Shown: piece by piece, positions 17,501 through 28,310 of the stretch
How the letters are laid out: each line of letters starts with the position of its first letter
How positions within the stretch are numbered: the first letter of the stretch is position 1
The notes under the pieces: model-generated
The model's input: the letters and a program-made list of their open reading frames with translations, nothing else
Database searches by the model: none
Told to the model about the DNA's origin: nothing
Made by a program: the position numbers and the translations under genes
Assembly (NCBI RefSeq): GCF_024170005.1
Contig: NZ_JALJXJ010000007.1
Coordinates: 186,001 to 250,000, forward strand
DNA length: 64,000 bases
Direction: 5' to 3'
DNA from: Azospirillum lipoferum
GTDB lineage: Bacteria > Pseudomonadota > Alphaproteobacteria > Azospirillales > Azospirillaceae

Positions 17501-19603
17501 ATGATCTCGCTCCTTTCGCGGCTGTCGATCCGCGCCACCCTTGGACTTGTCGTCGCCGCGCTGGGGCTGCTGCTGATCGCCACCAGCAGCGTCACGCTGA
17601 TCGACGTCGTCGACCGCACGCGCAACGCCCAGCGCGTCGCCACGCTCAGCGAGACCAGCCGTGACCTGCTGCGCACGCTGCTGGCGATCCGGCTGGAACG
17701 CGGTCTGGTCGGTCCGGCCCTGGGGTCGGAGGAGCCGGCCGGCGATGCCGAACTGAAGGACATCGCCGCCAACCGTGCAGTGGCGGAGGCCGGCTACGCC
17801 GCCATCGCCGCCAAGCTCCATGCGCTCGACCTGCCCGGCCTGCCGGCCGCCGCCTCGACCCTGCGCACCACCCACGACACGCTGGCCGCCCTGCGCCAGA
17901 AGGCGGACTCCGCGCTGCGCCAGCGCAAGGCCTCGCGCGATCCGGCGGTGGCGGAGGCCTGGGCGACGGCGCCGGTCGCCTATCTCGATGCGCTGACCGC
18001 CGCGACCGATCTGCTGGACGGCTCGCTGAAGCTGGCCGATCCGATGGTCGACCATCTGCTGGGCATCAAGCGTGCCGCCTGGAACACCCGCCTGAACGCC
18101 GGCGGCATGGCGCTGCGCATCCAGACCGCGGTCGCCACCGGCCAGGCCTGGACGCCGGCCGACGCGCAGGCGGTGGCGGAGGCCATCGGCCGCACCGTGC
18201 AGGCCTGGACCCTGGTCAAGGAGTCGGCCGCCCGCCCCGACACCCCCGCCCCGATCCGCGAGGCGGCCGAGAAGGCCAAGGTCAATTTCGAAGGCCCGCT
18301 GGTCGATCAGCGCAAGGCGGTGCTCGCGGCACTGGCCGAAGGCCGTCCTTCGCCGGTGGAGATCGGCACGCTACGCCGGCAGGACACCGCCAGCCAGGGC
18401 TATATCGTCGATGCGGCACTCGCCGCGGTGGACCAGATGGTCGTCCGTGCCGACGCCCAGGCCGTGCGGGCGACGCGCGATGCCGTCATCGCCGGCCTGC
18501 TGGTGGCCGCCGCCGTGCTGCTGGCCGTCATCGGCCTGATCGTCGCCAAGCGCCGGGTCAGCGACCCGATCCGCTCGATGACCGAGGCGATGCGCCGTCT
18601 GGCCGACCGCGACATGGACGTGACGATCCCCGGCCTGGGCCGCGCCGACGAGATCGGCGGCATGGCGGCGACCGTCACCATCTTCCGCGACAGCATGATG
18701 ACCGCCGACCGTCTGGCGGCGGAACAGGCCCGCGACCAGGCCGCCAAGGAGGCGCGCGCCGCCCGGCTGGAAGCGCTGATGCGCGATTTCGACGCCAAGG
18801 CGATGCACATCGTCGAGACGGTCGCCTCGGCCGCCACCGAGATGCAGGGCACCGCCGGCGCCATGTCCACCACCGCCTCCCAGGCCAGCGCCCAGGCGAC
18901 CGCCGTCGCCGCGGCCTCCGAACAGGCCTCCGTCAACGTCCAGACGGTGGCGTCGGCGACGGAGGAGCTGTCGGTCTCCATCCTGGAGATCGGCCGCCAG
19001 ATCGCCGCCTCCACCCGCATCTCGGGCGAGGCGGTGACCCAGGCCGAACTGACCAACAGCACCATGCGCACGCTGGTGGAGGCCGCCGACCAGATCGGCC
19101 ATGTGGTGGAGATGATCAACACCATCGCAGCGCAAACCAACCTGCTGGCCCTCAACGCCACCATCGAGGCGGCCCGTGCCGGGGAGGCCGGCAAGGGCTT
19201 CGCCGTCGTCGCCGGCGAGGTGAAGGCGCTGGCCAGCCAGACCGCCCGCGCCACCGACGAGATCCAGGCCAAGGTGAAGGAGATCCAGCAGGCCACCGGC
19301 GGCGCCCAGGACGCCATCAACGGCATCGGCCAGACCATCGGCCGCATCAGCGAGATCACCACCACCATCGCCGCCGCCATCGAGGAGCAGGGTGCCGCCA
19401 CCCGCGACATCGCCGGCAACGTGTCGGAGGCGGCGCGCGGCACGACGGAGGTCTCCTCCACCATCGTCGGCGTCAACCAGGCGGTGCTGGAGACCGGCTC
19501 CGCCGCCACCGAGGTGCTGGACGCCGCCAGCAGCCTCGCGCGCGAAGCGGAAACCCTGCGCGGCGAGGTGACCTCCTTCATCACCGCCGTGCGGGCGGCG
19601 TAA
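17501..19603 (+). CDS. Methyl-accepting chemotaxis protein
   Basis: Transmembrane chemoreceptor of 700 residues. TM1 is at ~12-34, a large periplasmic sensing region of about 290 residues (helical, all-alpha in appearance, no Cache motif recognised) follows, then TM2 at ~327-350 and a HAMP domain ~350-405 ([25 protein letters not shown]). The cytoplasmic signalling domain (~430-700) contains the invariant hairpin tip [20 protein letters not shown] and [19 protein letters not shown]. No CheR-binding pentapeptide is seen at the C-terminus. It is monocistronic; its stop is 18 bases from the convergent ROK gene stop. The ligand is unknown. Confidence 0.93.
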   Translation: MISLLSRLSIRATLGLVVAALGLLLIATSSVTLIDVVDRTRNAQRVATLSETSRDLLRTLLAIRLERGLVGPALGSEEPAGDAELKDIAANRAVAEAGYAAIAAKLHALDLPGLPAAASTLRTTHDTLAALRQKADSALRQRKASRDPAVAEAWATAPVAYLDALTAATDLLDGSLKLADPMVDHLLGIKRAAWNTRLNAGGMALRIQTAVATGQAWTPADAQAVAEAIGRTVQAWTLVKESAARPDTPAPIREAAEKAKVNFEGPLVDQRKAVLAALAEGRPSPVEIGTLRRQDTASQGYIVDAALAAVDQMVVRADAQAVRATRDAVIAGLLVAAAVLLAVIGLIVAKRRVSDPIRSMTEAMRRLADRDMDVTIPGLGRADEIGGMAATVTIFRDSMMTADRLAAEQARDQAAKEARAARLEALMRDFDAKAMHIVETVASAATEMQGTAGAMSTTASQASAQATAVAAASEQASVNVQTVASATEELSVSILEIGRQIAASTRISGEAVTQAELTNSTMRTLVEAADQIGHVVEMINTIAAQTNLLALNATIEAARAGEAGKGFAVVAGEVKALASQTARATDEIQAKVKEIQQATGGAQDAINGIGQTIGRISEITTTIAAAIEEQGAATRDIAGNVSEAARGTTEVSSTIVGVNQAVLETGSAATEVLDAASSLAREAETLRGEVTSFITAVRAA

Positions 19604-19621
19604 CGCTCTGGCCGGGGCGGG

Positions 19622-20863
19622 TCAGGATCGAAGCGACCTGCCCGCTCCGGCCAGCCCCGCGCCGGCAAGCCCCACACCGGCCAGCATGGTTTCCTGCACC
19701 GCCATCACCGCCGCCCCGATCACCCCGGCGCTCTCCACCTCCGGCACATCCCGGATGTCGAGATGCCGGGTGGAGAGGGCGAGCGAACGCTGATAGACGC
19801 TCTGCCGGATCGAGGCCAGCAGCAGCGGCCCGATCCGCGCCACTCCGCCGCCGATGAAGATGTGCGACGGGTTGAAGAAATTGACGACCGCCGCCAGCAT
19901 CCAGCCGATATGGGCACCGGCCCGCTGGACGATGGCGTTGGCCGCCGCGTCGCCGGCCCGGCTGGCATTGCCGAGGTCGACCGTGGTCAACCGCCCGTTG
20001 CGCTCCAGCAACTCCATCAGCCGCGGGCTTTCCCCGGCGCGTGCCGCCTCTTCCGCCATGCGGGCGATGGCCGGGCCGGCCGCCATCGCCTCGACGCAGC
20101 CGGCATTGCCGCAATGGCAGATCGGGCCCTGCGGATCGACGCAGATATGGCCGACGTCGCCGGCCGAACCGTCGCGCCCGCGATAGACCATGCCGTGGCA
20201 GATGATGCCGCAGCCGATGCCGGTGCCGATCTTGATGACCAGGAAGTTCTGAAGCTGCCCGCGCAGGCGCCAATGGGTGCCCAGCGCCAGGATGTTCACG
20301 TCATTGTCGACGAAGACCGGGGCGGCATATTCCTCCGCCAGGAATTCGCGGATCGAGAAGCTTTCCCAACCCGGCAGCAGCGGCGGGTTGACCAGCATGC
20401 CGCTGTCGAAGGCGACCGGCCCCGGCACGCCGACCCCGATCCCCAGCACCCGCGACGGCCCGACCCCCATGCGTTCCCGCGCCTCGCGCAGCAGGTCGCG
20501 CACCCGCCCGAACACCGCAGCCGGACCGTCGCGCACGTCCGCCGGTTCCGACCGGTGATCCAGCACCGTCATGTCGGGGGCGAGCAGCGCCACGTCGATG
20601 CTGGTGGCGCCGATGTCGATTCCCGCCAGCACCCCCATACGGTGGCTCAGCCGCAGCACCTCCGGCCGCCGGCCGCCTGAGGAGGGCTGCACCCCGCCCT
20701 CTTCGATCAGCTCGCGGCCGATCAGGCTGGAGATCGCGAGGTTGGCCTTGCTCTTGGAGAAGTCGACCGACGCCGCCAGCTCGCCGCGCGACAGCCCGCC
20801 CGCCCAGAACAGCCGCTCCAGCAGGGCGCGCTCGCCGTCGGACAGACGTTGCCAGTCAACCAT
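19622..20863 (-). CDS. ROK family transcriptional regulator (NagC/XylR-like)
   Basis: Regulator of 413 residues. An N-terminal winged helix (~10-70) is followed by a sugar-kinase-like ROK domain: GIDIGATSIDVALLAPD, GIGVGVPGPV, VDNDVNILALG and the zinc signature CHCGNAGCVEA preceded by GDVGHICVD. It lacks an obvious role as a kinase because the DNA-binding domain is intact. Start MVDWQRLSDGER was chosen; upstream codons lie in the divergent promoter region. It is divergent from the ribose-type sugar importer operon and very likely controls it. The C-terminal 20 residues are a Gly/Ala-rich tail. Confidence 0.88.
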   Translation of the reverse strand: MVDWQRLSDGERALLERLFWAGGLSRGELAASVDFSKSKANLAISSLIGRELIEEGGVQPSSGGRRPEVLRLSHRMGVLAGIDIGATSIDVALLAPDMTVLDHRSEPADVRDGPAAVFGRVRDLLREARERMGVGPSRVLGIGVGVPGPVAFDSGMLVNPPLLPGWESFSIREFLAEEYAAPVFVDNDVNILALGTHWRLRGQLQNFLVIKIGTGIGCGIICHGMVYRGRDGSAGDVGHICVDPQGPICHCGNAGCVEAMAAGPAIARMAEEAARAGESPRLMELLERNGRLTTVDLGNASRAGDAAANAIVQRAGAHIGWMLAAVVNFFNPSHIFIGGGVARIGPLLLASIRQSVYQRSLALSTRHLDIRDVPEVESAGVIGAAVMAVQETMLAGVGLAGAGLAGAGRSLRS

Positions 20864-21111
20864 CAACGAATGCCTTTCCCGAGTGCTTCTGCGCCCTTCC
20901 TTCCTATCACACCCTCCCCACTTTTGCCAAATTATGTTCGAAGTCGGCCATTGTCTGTCCAAAGCGGCGGGCTTACCATCCGTCCAACGAACGAAGCGGC
21001 GTTCTCAAACTTCCGGAACGACACGCTTCGCAGTGGGGGAAACGTCATGGACGGTATCCGCTCCGCCGCAGGCTCGCGGCCGGTGGGACGGCCGTCAGGG
21101 GGTGCGGAGCC

Positions 21112-22602
21112 ATGAGCCTGCATGTCGCCTTCGACGGCATCACCAAGGAATTCGGTCCCGTGCGCGTTCTGCACGGCGTCGGCTTCGACCTGCATCCGGG
21201 CCGGGTGCATGGGCTGCTGGGCGAGAATGGCGCCGGCAAATCGACGCTGATGAAGATCCTCGCCGGCTATCACGCGCCGACCTCCGGCACGCTCGGCATC
21301 GACGGCGAGCCGGTGACCTTCCGGAACTCCCGTGACGCCGAGAAGCGCGGGATCGTGCTGATCCACCAGGAACTCAGCCTCGCCGACGACCTCACCGTCG
21401 CCCAGAACATGTTCCTCGGCCACGAGATCAAACGCGGCTGGCTGCTCGACGACCGCGCGATGCGCGAACAGGCGACGGCGGCCCTGCGTCAGGTCGGCTT
21501 CGAGCGCGATCCCGACACCAAGGTGCGCGACCTGATCGTCGCCGAAAAGCAGCTGGTGGAGATCGCCAAGGCGCAGCTGCGCAACGCCCGCCTGCTGATC
21601 ATGGACGAGCCGACGGCCAGCCTGACCCCGTCCGAATGCGACCGGCTGTTCGGACTGATCGACCGGCTGCGCCGGGACGGCGTCACCATCGTCTACATCT
21701 CGCACAAGCTGGACGAGGTGGAGCGCATCACCGACGAGGTGATCGTGATGCGCGACGGCCGTTTCGTCGCCCGCGCCCCCACGGCGGAGACGCCGCGCCA
21801 GCGCATGGCGGAGCTGATGGTCGGGCGCGAACTGACCGACATGTTCCCGGACAAGCACATCCCGGCCCTCGGCAAGCCGCTGATGACGGTGCGCGGCCTG
21901 ACCGTGCCGGGCTGGGCGGAGGATGTCAGCTTCGACCTCCATCCCGGCGAGATCCTGGGCTTCGCCGGTCTGGTCGGCGCCGGCCGCACCGAACTGTTCG
22001 AGGGCATCCTCGGCCTGCGTCCGCGCAGCGGCGGCACCGTCGAGATCGAAGGCCGTCCGGTCGCCTTGCGCAGCCCGCGCGAGGCGATGCGCAACGGCCT
22101 GACCTATCTCAGCGAGGATCGCAAGGGCAAGGGCCTGCATGTCAACATGGGGCTGCGCGACAACCTGACCCTGATGACGCTGCGTCACCACGCCCAGCCG
22201 CTGCTGTCGCCGGCCTCGGAGGAGCGGGCGCTGGAGCATGCCGTGACCAGCTTCGGCATCCGCGGCAACCCGCAGGGCACGGCATCGTCGCTGTCCGGCG
22301 GCAACCAGCAGAAGCTGGCCATCGCCAAGTTCCTGGAACCGGACCCGCGCGTCTTCGTGCTGGACGAGCCGACGCGCGGCGTCGATGTCGGCGCCAAGCG
22401 GGACATCTATTTCCTGATCGCGCGGCTGGCCGCCGAAGGGCGCGGCGTGATCGTGATTTCATCGGAACTGATCGAACTGATCGGGCTCTGCCACCGGGTG
22501 ATCGTGATGCGCGGGCGCCGGGTGACCGCGACCGTGCCCGCCGACCGGCTCAGCGAAGAGGAGTTGATTGCCCATGCCATCGGCACCCACACCCGCCACT
22601 GA
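21112..22602 (+). CDS. Sugar ABC transporter ATP-binding protein (RbsA type)
   Basis: Duplicated ATPase of 496 residues for a CUT2 importer. The first half has Walker [10 protein letters not shown] near 40 and Walker [11 protein letters not shown]; the second half has the degenerate Walker [11 protein letters not shown], signature [15 protein letters not shown] and Walker [17 protein letters not shown]. It is the first gene of the operon ATPase-permease-binding protein-isomerase-dehydrogenase, and overlaps the permease start by 29 bases. The promoter should lie in the 248-bp gap shared with the divergent ROK gene. Confidence 0.92.
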   Translation: MSLHVAFDGITKEFGPVRVLHGVGFDLHPGRVHGLLGENGAGKSTLMKILAGYHAPTSGTLGIDGEPVTFRNSRDAEKRGIVLIHQELSLADDLTVAQNMFLGHEIKRGWLLDDRAMREQATAALRQVGFERDPDTKVRDLIVAEKQLVEIAKAQLRNARLLIMDEPTASLTPSECDRLFGLIDRLRRDGVTIVYISHKLDEVERITDEVIVMRDGRFVARAPTAETPRQRMAELMVGRELTDMFPDKHIPALGKPLMTVRGLTVPGWAEDVSFDLHPGEILGFAGLVGAGRTELFEGILGLRPRSGGTVEIEGRPVALRSPREAMRNGLTYLSEDRKGKGLHVNMGLRDNLTLMTLRHHAQPLLSPASEERALEHAVTSFGIRGNPQGTASSLSGGNQQKLAIAKFLEPDPRVFVLDEPTRGVDVGAKRDIYFLIARLAAEGRGVIVISSELIELIGLCHRVIVMRGRRVTATVPADRLSEEELIAHAIGTHTRH

Positions 22603-23593
22603 GGTCCGGAACGACCGCGCGGAACCGCGCAAGAACGGTCGCCGCTTCGATCCGCACCGCTTCGGCCCGGTCGTCGGGCTGCTGCTGCTGCTGATCGTCG
22701 GCACGGCGTTGAACCCGGATTTCGCCACCTGGGACAACCTGATGAACGTGCTGACCCGCACGGCCTTCATCGGGATCATCTCCATCGGCATGTGCTTCGT
22801 CATCATCTCCGGCGGGATCGACCTGTCGGTCGGGTCGATGGCGGCGCTGATCGCCGGCGGCATGATCCTGCTGATGAACGCGCTGGCCGGTTCGGTCGGT
22901 TCGCCGGTCGCGGTGGTGATGCTGGGCATGCTGTTCGCCCTGCTGCTGGGCGGCGGTTTCGGGCTGGCGCACGGCTATCTGATCACGCGCGGCCGGATCG
23001 AGCCCTTCATCGTCACCCTGGGCACGCTCGGCATCTTCCGCGCCGTGCTGACCTGGCTGGCCGACGGCGGCGCCATCACGCTGGACAACGACCTGTCGGA
23101 CGCCTACGGCCCGGTCTATTACGGCAGCCTGCTGGGCATCCCGGTGCCGGTCTGGGTCTTCCTGGCCGTGTCGGTCGCCGGTGCCGTCCTGCTGAACCGC
23201 ACCGCCTTCGGCCGCTATGTCCAGGCCATCGGCTCCAACGAGCAGGTGGCGCGCTTCGCCGCGGTGGATGTCGACCGGGTGAAGCTGCTGACCTACGGGC
23301 TGCTCGGCGTCTGCGTCGGCGTCGCCACCGTTCTGTATGTGCCGCGCCTGGGTTCCGCCTCCCCCACCACCGGCCTGTTGTGGGAGCTGGAGGCCATCGC
23401 CGCGGTGATCGTCGGCGGCACCTCCTTCAAGGGGGGCGAGGGACGGATCGCCGGCACGGTGATCGGTGCGGTGCTGCTGTCGGTGATCAGCAACATCCTG
23501 AACCTGACCAGCATCATCAGCGTCTACCTGAACGCGGCGGTGCAGGGCTGCGTCATCATCGCCGTCGCCTTTCTGCAGCGCCGGCGTCCTTAA
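22574..23593 (+). CDS. Sugar ABC transporter permease (RbsC type)
   Basis: Inner-membrane permease of 339 residues with about 8-10 hydrophobic segments. Family landmarks are [21 protein letters not shown] and [14 protein letters not shown], with the late [33 protein letters not shown]. The ATG inside the preceding gene was preferred to an upstream TTG. Its overlap with the ATPase gene indicates coupled translation. Confidence 0.92.
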   Translation: MPSAPTPATEVRNDRAEPRKNGRRFDPHRFGPVVGLLLLLIVGTALNPDFATWDNLMNVLTRTAFIGIISIGMCFVIISGGIDLSVGSMAALIAGGMILLMNALAGSVGSPVAVVMLGMLFALLLGGGFGLAHGYLITRGRIEPFIVTLGTLGIFRAVLTWLADGGAITLDNDLSDAYGPVYYGSLLGIPVPVWVFLAVSVAGAVLLNRTAFGRYVQAIGSNEQVARFAAVDVDRVKLLTYGLLGVCVGVATVLYVPRLGSASPTTGLLWELEAIAAVIVGGTSFKGGEGRIAGTVIGAVLLSVISNILNLTSIISVYLNAAVQGCVIIAVAFLQRRRP

Positions 23594-23617
23594 AAAACGA
23601 AGAGGAGGAGAAACGTC

Positions 23618-24598
23618 ATGTCGGAAGTTGCGCGTTACACTCGTCGTATGGTGCTCGGCACGGGCTTGGCGATGGCGGCGACGGTCGCCCTCGGCGGCAT
23701 CGCCTTCGCGGCGGACACGGTGAAGCTGGGCGTCAGCATCCCGGCCGCCACCCACGGCTTCACCGGCGGCATCGTCTGGTGGGCCAATCAGGCGAAGGCG
23801 GAGCTTGAGAAGGCCCATCCCAACCTGAAGATCACCGTCAAGACCGCCAGCGGCGCGCCGGAACAGGCGAACCAGCTTCAGGATCTGGTGACGGTGACCA
23901 AGATCGACTCGCTGGTCATCTTCCCCTTCGAATCCGCCGCCCTGACCCAGCCGGTGATGCAGGCGAAGAAGAAAAACGTCTATGTCACCGTCGTCGACCG
24001 CGGCCTGACCGACACCAGCGCCCAGGACGCCTACATCGCCGGCGACAATACCGCCTTCGGCCGCATCCCGGCCGAATACATCGCCAAGAAGTACAACGGC
24101 AAGGCCAACATCGTGGCGCTGCGCGGCATCCCGACCACGCTCGACAACGAGCGGTGGGAGGCCTTCACCGGCGTGCTGAAGCAGTATCCGGACATCAAGA
24201 TCCTCGACGGCAAATACGCCAACTGGAACCGTGACGACGCCTTCAAGGTGACGCAGGACTTCCTGACCCGCTTCAAGGACATCGACGTCGTCTGGGCCGC
24301 CGACGACGACATGGCCTTCGGCGTGCTGAAGGCGATCGAGCAGGCCAAGCGCACCGACATCAAGGAGGTGTTCGGCGGCGCCGGGTCCAAGACGATGGTG
24401 AAGACCATCCTCGACGGTTCCAACCCGCTGATCCGTGCCGACGTGTCCTATTCGCCGAAATTCATCTACGACGCCATCAAGATGACCGCCGAAGCCCGCC
24501 TGAAGGGCGACAAGCTGCCGGCGACCTACATCATCCCGTCGGCGCTGATCACCAAGGAGAACGCCAAGGAGTTCTACTTCCCGGATTCGCCGTACTGA
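23618..24598 (+). CDS. Periplasmic sugar-binding protein (CUT2, RbsB-like)
   Basis: Secreted solute receptor of 326 residues. A signal peptide with TRRMVLGTG, a possible Tat-type twin arginine, is cleaved near AFA-ADTVKLGV. The mature chain is a periplasmic-binding-protein type 1 fold (LGVSIPAATHGFTGGI, DNTAFGRIPAEYI, WAADDDMAFGVLKAI). The Shine-Dalgarno GAGGAGGAG is very strong, consistent with high expression of binding proteins. Ligand unknown; the enzymes downstream hint at a sugar or cyclitol that is isomerised and oxidised. Confidence 0.9.
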   Translation: MSEVARYTRRMVLGTGLAMAATVALGGIAFAADTVKLGVSIPAATHGFTGGIVWWANQAKAELEKAHPNLKITVKTASGAPEQANQLQDLVTVTKIDSLVIFPFESAALTQPVMQAKKKNVYVTVVDRGLTDTSAQDAYIAGDNTAFGRIPAEYIAKKYNGKANIVALRGIPTTLDNERWEAFTGVLKQYPDIKILDGKYANWNRDDAFKVTQDFLTRFKDIDVVWAADDDMAFGVLKAIEQAKRTDIKEVFGGAGSKTMVKTILDGSNPLIRADVSYSPKFIYDAIKMTAEARLKGDKLPATYIIPSALITKENAKEFYFPDSPY

Positions 24599-24624
24599 GT
24601 TCCGGCGAAGCCAGACACGCACCT

Positions 24625-24676
24625 AACCTCTCCCGCTCGCGGCCGGCCAAGGGTCGGTCCGGTTGTGGGGGAGGTT
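24625..24676 (+). repeat. Hairpin after the binding-protein gene
   Basis: AACCTCTCCC and GGGGGAGGTT can pair with one mismatch around a 32-base GC-rich loop, in the gap between the binding-protein gene and the isomerase gene. Such hairpins commonly protect the binding-protein mRNA; here that is inference. Confidence 0.4.
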
Positions 24677-24722
24677 GAGGGGGCGGGTGGCCGACACCTC
24701 CCCCCATCAGGGAGCCAGACCC

Positions 24723-25790
24723 ATGAAGACCATCAAGGGCCCCGCGATCTTCCTCGCCCAGTTCGCGGGCGACGCCGCCCCGTTCAACTCGCTGGACGCC
24801 ATCGCCCGCTGGGCTGCCGGCCTCGGCTTCAAGGGCGTGCAGATCCCGAGCTGGGACCGCCGCCTGTTCGACCTGCACAAGGCCGCGACAAGTCAAACCT
24901 ATTGCGACGAGGTCAAGGGCACGCTGGCCGATGCCGGCGTCGAACTGACCGAGCTGTCGACCCACCTGCAAGGCCAGCTGGTCGCCGTCCACCCCGCCTA
25001 TGACGCGCTTTACGATGGCTTCGCCCCGGCGGAGGTCCATGGCCGACCCGAGGCCCGGCAGGCCTGGGCGGTGGAACAGCTGCACCTCGCCGCCAAGGCA
25101 TCCGCAAACCTCGGCCTGACCGCCCATGCCACCTTCTCCGGCGCGCTGGCCTGGCCCTATCTCTACCCGTGGCCGCAGCGTCCGCCCGGCCTGATCGAGA
25201 CCGCCTTCGACGAGCTGGCGAAGCGCTGGCGCCCGATCCTCGATGCCTTCGACGAGGCCGGCTGCGACCTCTGCTACGAAATCCACCCCGGCGAGGACCT
25301 GTTCGACGGCACCAGTTTCCAGATGTTCCTCGACCGGGTCGGCGGGCACGAGCGCTGCAACATCCTGTTCGATCCCAGCCATTTCGTCCTGCAACAGCTG
25401 GACTATCTCGGCTATATCGACGTCTTCCACGACCGCATCCGCATGTTCCACGTCAAGGATGCGGAGTTCAACCCGACCCCGTGGCAGGGCGTCTATTCCG
25501 GCTATGCGCCGTGGAAGGACCGGGCCGGGCGCTTCCGCTCGCTGGGCGACGGGCAGGTCGATTTCCGCGGCATCTTCTCCAAGCTGACCCAATACGGCTT
25601 CGACGGCTGGGCGGTGCTGGAGTGGGAATGCTGCATCAAGCATCCGGAACAGGGGGCCGCCGAGGGCGCCCGCTTCATCCAGGACCACATCATCCGCGTC
25701 ACCGACCGCGCCTTCGACGATTTCGCCGATGCCGGGACCGACGAAGCGGCCAACCGCCGGATTCTCGGTCTGGGGAAAGGGGCATCATGA
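24723..25790 (+). CDS. Sugar phosphate isomerase/epimerase (AP endonuclease 2 TIM barrel)
   Basis: Cytoplasmic TIM-barrel protein of 355 residues. Metal-ligand motifs of the family are visible: the strand FKGVQIPSW, LSTHLQGQ, the Glu in CYEIHPGEDLF, FDPSHF, HVKDAEF and VLEWECC. It is expected to isomerise or epimerise a keto or inosose intermediate. The start MKTIKGPAIF lies after a CCAGACCC leader with GGGAG 8 bases upstream. Its last four bases (ATGA) overlap the dehydrogenase gene. Pairing with a Gfo/Idh/MocA enzyme resembles inositol and 3-keto-sugar pathways. Confidence 0.85.
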   Translation: MKTIKGPAIFLAQFAGDAAPFNSLDAIARWAAGLGFKGVQIPSWDRRLFDLHKAATSQTYCDEVKGTLADAGVELTELSTHLQGQLVAVHPAYDALYDGFAPAEVHGRPEARQAWAVEQLHLAAKASANLGLTAHATFSGALAWPYLYPWPQRPPGLIETAFDELAKRWRPILDAFDEAGCDLCYEIHPGEDLFDGTSFQMFLDRVGGHERCNILFDPSHFVLQQLDYLGYIDVFHDRIRMFHVKDAEFNPTPWQGVYSGYAPWKDRAGRFRSLGDGQVDFRGIFSKLTQYGFDGWAVLEWECCIKHPEQGAAEGARFIQDHIIRVTDRAFDDFADAGTDEAANRRILGLGKGAS

Positions 25791-26959
25791 GCGCGGATCA
25801 ATCGCCGGCATCCCGCAGGCGTTTAAGGCTGGGCATGGTCGGTGGCGGCCAGGGCGCCTTCATCGGCGCCGTCCACCGCATCGCCGCCCGCATCGACGAC
25901 CGCTACGAACTGGTCGCCGGTGCCCTGTCCTCCAATCCGGAGCGGGCGCTGGCCAGCGGGGCGGAGCTGTTCCTGGCGCCTGACCGCTGTTACGACGACT
26001 TCCACAAGATGGCGGTGGCGGAGGCAGCGCGCCCCGACGGCATCGACGCGGTCGCCATCGTCACGCCGAACCACCTGCATTACCCGGCCGCAAAAGCCTT
26101 TCTGGAGGCCGGCATCCACGTCATCTGCGACAAGCCGCTGGTCCACACGGTGGCGGAGGCGGAGGAACTGGCCGCCTTGGTGCGACAGCGCGACCTCGTC
26201 TTCGTGCTGACCCACAATTACAGCGGTTATCCGATGATCCGGCAGGCCCGCGCCATGGTGGCGTCGGGCATGCTGGGCAGGATCCGGGTGGTGCAGGCCG
26301 AATATGCCCAGGACTGGCTGGCGACCAACCTCGAGGCCAGCGGGCAGAAGCAGGCCTCCTGGCGCACCGATCCGGCGCAGAGCGGCATCGCCGGCTGCAT
26401 TGGCGACATCGGCACCCACGCCTTCCATCTGGCGGAGTTCGTCACCGGCCTCACCTGCACCGACCTCGCCGCCGACCTGAGCGCCTTCGTGCCCGGCCGG
26501 CGGCTGGACGACAATGCCCACATCATGATGCGCTTCGACGGCGGCGCCCGCGGCATGCTGTGGGCCAGTCAGGTCTCCCCCGGCACCACCAACGGCCTGC
26601 GCCTGCGCGTCTTCGGCGAGGCCGGCGGCCTGGAATGGCAGCAGGAACAGCCCAACGAGCTGCGTTTCACCCCGCTGGGCGAACCGACCCGTACATTGTT
26701 GCGCGCCGGGGCCGGCAGCCTGCCGGCGGCCACGTCCATCTCCCGCACCCCCGCCGGTCATCCGGAGGGCTATCTGGAAGGTTTCGCGCAAATCTACCGC
26801 GACGCCGCCGACCGTATCGCCGCCCGCTTGGACGGCCGGCCGGCCCCGGCCGACGTGCCGCTCCCGACAGTGGAGGACGGCGTGCGCGGCGTGCGCTTCA
26901 TCCACGGCGCCGTGGAGTCCAGCCGCCGCAATGCGGCGTGGGTGTCGTTGGCGGGATAG
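25787..26959 (+). CDS. Gfo/Idh/MocA family NAD(P)-dependent oxidoreductase
   Basis: Dehydrogenase of 390 residues. The Rossmann fingerprint LGMVGGGQGAFIG lies near residue 15, AVAIVTPNHLHYPAA near 80 and the family Lys in HVICDKPL near 105. The C-terminal domain has GDIGTHAFHLAEFVTG, placing the usual catalytic Asp/His. Translation is coupled to the isomerase gene by ATGA overlap. It probably oxidises the imported sugar or its isomerase product. Substrate not determinable from sequence. Confidence 0.88.
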   Translation: MSADQSPASRRRLRLGMVGGGQGAFIGAVHRIAARIDDRYELVAGALSSNPERALASGAELFLAPDRCYDDFHKMAVAEAARPDGIDAVAIVTPNHLHYPAAKAFLEAGIHVICDKPLVHTVAEAEELAALVRQRDLVFVLTHNYSGYPMIRQARAMVASGMLGRIRVVQAEYAQDWLATNLEASGQKQASWRTDPAQSGIAGCIGDIGTHAFHLAEFVTGLTCTDLAADLSAFVPGRRLDDNAHIMMRFDGGARGMLWASQVSPGTTNGLRLRVFGEAGGLEWQQEQPNELRFTPLGEPTRTLLRAGAGSLPAATSISRTPAGHPEGYLEGFAQIYRDAADRIAARLDGRPAPADVPLPTVEDGVRGVRFIHGAVESSRRNAAWVSLAG

Positions 26960-26975
26960 TTCCCTGTGCTCCACC

Positions 26976-27007
26976 GAAATCCCCCTCTCCCCCCGGGGAG
27001 AGGGGAT
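26976..27007. repeat. C-run/G-run palindrome, intergenic element copy
   Basis: CCCCTCTCCC...GGGGAGAGGGG palindrome 17 bases after the dehydrogenase stop; same family as the element at 13693. Possible terminator for the sugar operon. Confidence 0.65.
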
Positions 27008-27158
27008 CTTGAGGCTTTTTGCGTTCGGGGCGGCGCGATGCGCAGAACCGGCAAAAGCCGTTCCGAAGAGGCAATCACCCTCTTCGCCCATTCCCTAACA
27101 TCCGTTCATCACGACAGCCGGCGCGGTTCCCACCGGCCCCGCCCCGAACGGATTTCGC

Positions 27159-28154
27159 ATGACCACCCAGGATTTCCATCCGTCCCGCCGAACGGTCCTG
27201 TCCGGCAGTGCCGCCCTCGCCGTTGCGGGCAGCGGTCTGCTGCCTGCGCTCGCCGGCCCGGCCGCCGCGTCCGAGAAGACGGCCACCCGCTCCGATTCGA
27301 CCAAAGGAACCAAACCGATGCTCCAGGGCAGCTACGTCACCACCAAGGACGGCGTCCAGATCTACGTCAAGCAGTGGGGTCCGCAGACCGGCCAGCCGGT
27401 GGTCTTCAGCCATGGCTGGCCGCTGACCGGCGACGCCTTCGAAGACCAGATGATGTTCCTGGCCCAGCACGGCTACCGCACCATCGCCCATGACCGCCGC
27501 GGCCATGGCCGCTCGTCGCAGCCGGGCTTCGGCAACGATCTCGACCATTACGCCGACGATCTGGCCGCGGTGACCGAGGCGCTGGAACTGAAGAACGCCG
27601 TCCATGTCGGCCATTCCACCGGCGGCGGCGAGGTCGCCCGCTACATCGGCCGCCACGGCGTGTCGCGCGTCGCCAAGGCGGTGCTGATCGGCGCCATCCC
27701 GCCGATCATGGTGAAGACCGACTGGAACCCGGATGGCGTGCCGATGGAGGTGTTCGACGGCATCCGCGCCGGCGTGAAGGCCGACCGTTCGCAGTTCTTC
27801 AAGGATCTGACCATCCCCTTCTACGGCTACAACCGCCCGGGCGCCAAGGTTTCGCAGGGCGTCATCGACAGCTTCTGGATGCAGGGCATGATGGGCAGCC
27901 TGCTGGCCGAGTACGAGTGCGTCAAGGCCTTCTCCGAGACCGACCAGCGCGAAGACCTGAAGAAGATGATCGTCCCGACGCTGGTGATGCACGGCGACGA
28001 CGACCAGATCGTCCCGATCGCCACCTCCGCCAAGGCCGCCGTCGCCCTCCTGCCGAAGGGCACGCTCAAGGTCGTTCCCGGTGCGCCGCACGGCATCTGC
28101 ACCACCCACAAGGACATCGTGAACGAGGAACTGCTGGCCTTCATCCGGGCCTGA
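27159..28154 (+). CDS. Exported alpha/beta hydrolase (non-heme chloroperoxidase/arylesterase type)
   Basis: Hydrolase of 331 residues with a Tat-like leader (PSRRTVLSG, then hydrophobic run to AAAS). The mature domain has the fold landmarks [30 protein letters not shown], nucleophile Ser153 in [12 protein letters not shown], acid in [10 protein letters not shown] and catalytic His in [11 protein letters not shown]. This is the cofactor-free haloperoxidase/esterase family; true function is usually ester hydrolysis or perhydrolysis. It begins a co-directional run of genes through the antiporter at 33586, with 156 bases before the next gene. Confidence 0.88.
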   Translation: MTTQDFHPSRRTVLSGSAALAVAGSGLLPALAGPAAASEKTATRSDSTKGTKPMLQGSYVTTKDGVQIYVKQWGPQTGQPVVFSHGWPLTGDAFEDQMMFLAQHGYRTIAHDRRGHGRSSQPGFGNDLDHYADDLAAVTEALELKNAVHVGHSTGGGEVARYIGRHGVSRVAKAVLIGAIPPIMVKTDWNPDGVPMEVFDGIRAGVKADRSQFFKDLTIPFYGYNRPGAKVSQGVIDSFWMQGMMGSLLAEYECVKAFSETDQREDLKKMIVPTLVMHGDDDQIVPIATSAKAAVALLPKGTLKVVPGAPHGICTTHKDIVNEELLAFIRA

Positions 28155-28310
28155 CCGGATGGCGGATAACTGTCTTCATTTCAGCAACAATCATGTGCTG
28201 ACTGGCAAGATTGTCCCACATCATAGCCTCGTGCCATTGTCCTTTCAGACGGCGGCGCCGACGAAAACGGCAGCCAACCCCTTCAAAACCCACGTGAAAC
28301 AGGGAAAATC

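Noticed and set aside
20864..21111. Operator for the first ROK regulator
   Set aside because: No inverted repeat comparable to the pair at 49917/50118 was found in this divergent gap, so no site is claimed.
22550..24622. 690-codon open frame on the minus strand
   Set aside because: Antisense to the permease and binding-protein genes; no domain recognisable.
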